NCBI GenBank assembly: GCA_964242325.1
Contig: CAXTCI010000043.1
Coordinates: 1 to 31,606 of the forward strand
From: DASWOJ01 sp964242325
GTDB taxonomy: Bacteria > Pseudomonadota > Alphaproteobacteria > Acetobacterales > Acetobacteraceae
Direction of reading: 5' to 3'
Length of the DNA stretch: 31,606 nt
Part shown: piece by piece, positions 30,756 to 31,606 of the stretch
Layout of the letters: every line of letters starts with the position of its first letter
Position numbering within the stretch: the stretch's first letter is position 1
The notes under the pieces: generated by a model
What the model was told of the DNA's origin: nothing
The model's input: the letters and a program-made list of their open reading frames with translations, nothing else
Database searches by the model: none
Position numbers and translations under genes: made by a program

Positions 30756-31606
30756 ATGACGGCGACTGACCTTCTCGTTCAGCAGGTGATCAACGGGCTG
30801 AGCCTAGGAGCGATGTATTCGCTCCTGGCGCTCGGTTTCACCCTGGTTTACGGCATCGCCGAGCTGATCAACTTTTCCCACTTCAACGTGTTCATGGTCG
30901 GCTCCATGGTCGCCATGCTGACGTTGCAGTCGTTCGGGCTGGTGGGCCAGGAGACGATACTGAGCGGCCTGCCGTTGGTCGGCGTGCTGGCCGCGGGGTT
31001 CGCGGTCTCCATGCTGATATGCGGCGGCATCGGCGTGGGGATCGAGCGGTTCCTGCTGCGCCCGCTGCGTGGCGTCGTCGGGCCGGCGGCGATGATCACC
31101 ACCATCGGCGTGTCCTACGTGCTGTTCAACGTCGTGCTGCTGACGCTGGGGTCGGACAGCAAGAACTTCCCCAATCCGCTGCCGCCCATCGTGTTCCACA
31201 TCGGCGGCGCGGTGCTGCGGCTGCGGGAGATCCTGACCTGGGCGATGGCGCTGCTGCTGATGGGTGCGCTGACGTACTTCGTCCGCTACACCCGGCTGGG
31301 CAAGGCGATGCGCGCCACGGCGCAGGACCCGGAGGCCGCGCGGATGATGGGGGTGGAGGTGGACCGGGTGGTGATGACCGCCTTCTTCCTCGGCTCGGCG
31401 CTGGCCGGGGCGTGCGGAATGATCTTCGGGCTGTATTACAACCTGGCCAAGGTGGACATCGGCTTCGCCGCGGGGCTGCGGGCGTTCACCGCGGCGGTCC
31501 TGGGCGGCATCGGCAACGTGCCCGGCGCCATGCTGGGCGGGGTGCTGATCGGCTTGATCGAGGCATTGAGCGGCCAGGTTTTGGGCGCGGCCTGGACGGA
31601 CGTGGT
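30756..31606 (+). CDS. livH: Branched-chain amino acid-type ABC transporter permease LivH (3' truncated by window)
   Basis: The open frame from ATG 30756 runs off the end of the window after 283 codons. It encodes a LivH-type inner membrane permease. The N-terminus reads MTATDLLVQQVINGLSLGAM and continues YSLLALGFTLVYGIAELINFSH, the hallmark of the family. Later segments include GIERFLLRPLRG, AMIT-TIGVSYVLFNVVLL, YTRLGKAMRATAQDPEAARMMGVEVDRV (the coupling loop), FFLGSALAGACGMIFGLYY and FTAAVLGGIGNVPGAMLGG. About eight hydrophobic segments are visible. Most family members are about 290-310 residues, so little is missing. The ribosome binding site is weak. It belongs with the upstream binding protein, and livM, livG and livF genes would be expected beyond the window. 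Confidence 0.93.
   Translation, partial: MTATDLLVQQVINGLSLGAMYSLLALGFTLVYGIAELINFSHFNVFMVGSMVAMLTLQSFGLVGQETILSGLPLVGVLAAGFAVSMLICGGIGVGIERFLLRPLRGVVGPAAMITTIGVSYVLFNVVLLTLGSDSKNFPNPLPPIVFHIGGAVLRLREILTWAMALLLMGALTYFVRYTRLGKAMRATAQDPEAARMMGVEVDRVVMTAFFLGSALAGACGMIFGLYYNLAKVDIGFAAGLRAFTAAVLGGIGNVPGAMLGGVLIGLIEALSGQVLGAAWTDV

Noticed and set aside
1..31606. tRNA or rRNA genes, prophage genes and complete insertion sequences
   Set aside because: I looked for cloverleaf-like segments, transposase or integrase motifs and phage proteins and saw none.

Overview
The window looks like chromosomal DNA of a GC-rich alphaproteobacterium, most probably a member of the Acetobacteraceae or a close relative in the Rhodospirillales. 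The reasons are the hopanoid (hpn) gene set linked to purH, ispH and dxs, DUF1491, the paired circularly permuted ATP-grasp and alpha-E genes, and the overall codon use. This placement is an inference from gene content; no rRNA or tRNA gene is present to confirm it.

Layout. 1-1096: the tail of an unknown gene and a secreted catalase-like haem protein. 1323-2888: purH. 3043-14742: a hopanoid block in three transcription units. These are ispH-hpnH leftward, dxs-hpnM-hpnI-hpnJ-hpnK rightward, and hpnN leftward, convergent with hpnK. A possible 38-residue membrane peptide lies between hpnK and hpnN. 15043-15900: a membrane fatty acid hydroxylase/sterol desaturase-type enzyme. 16136-18576: an alpha-E/ATP-grasp pair. 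18821-19342: a small secreted cysteine-containing protein. 19560-22251: two tandem OmpA-family outer membrane proteins. 22455-25484: a DUF1491 gene and an NMT1/THI5-type ABC importer (binding protein, ATPase, permease). 25509-26853: a small charged protein and a DUF429 protein. 27079-27720: a membrane-anchored retropepsin-like protease. 27833-29017: an M20 amidohydrolase, divergent from a branched-chain amino acid type ABC system (livK, then livH cut by the window end).

How it works together. IspH and Dxs belong to the MEP pathway that supplies isoprenoid precursors. HpnH adds the adenosyl side chain to the hopane skeleton. HpnI, HpnK and HpnJ act in turn to make glycosylated and then cyclitol-ether bacteriohopanetetrol. 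HpnN and the MlaC-like HpnM are envelope transport components. The squalene-hopene cyclase and hpnA-G genes are not in this window.

The most unusual structure not explained by genes is two families of dispersed palindromic repeats. Family 1 has four ~145-155 bp copies with hairpin-forming inverted ends and a partly conserved core. Family 2 has four ~85-105 bp imperfect palindromes plus one possible remnant. They sit almost exclusively between genes. Several lie directly at the 5' ends of rightward genes (hpnK, the ABC ATPase, DUF429 and livH), where they probably shape translation starts or transcript ends.
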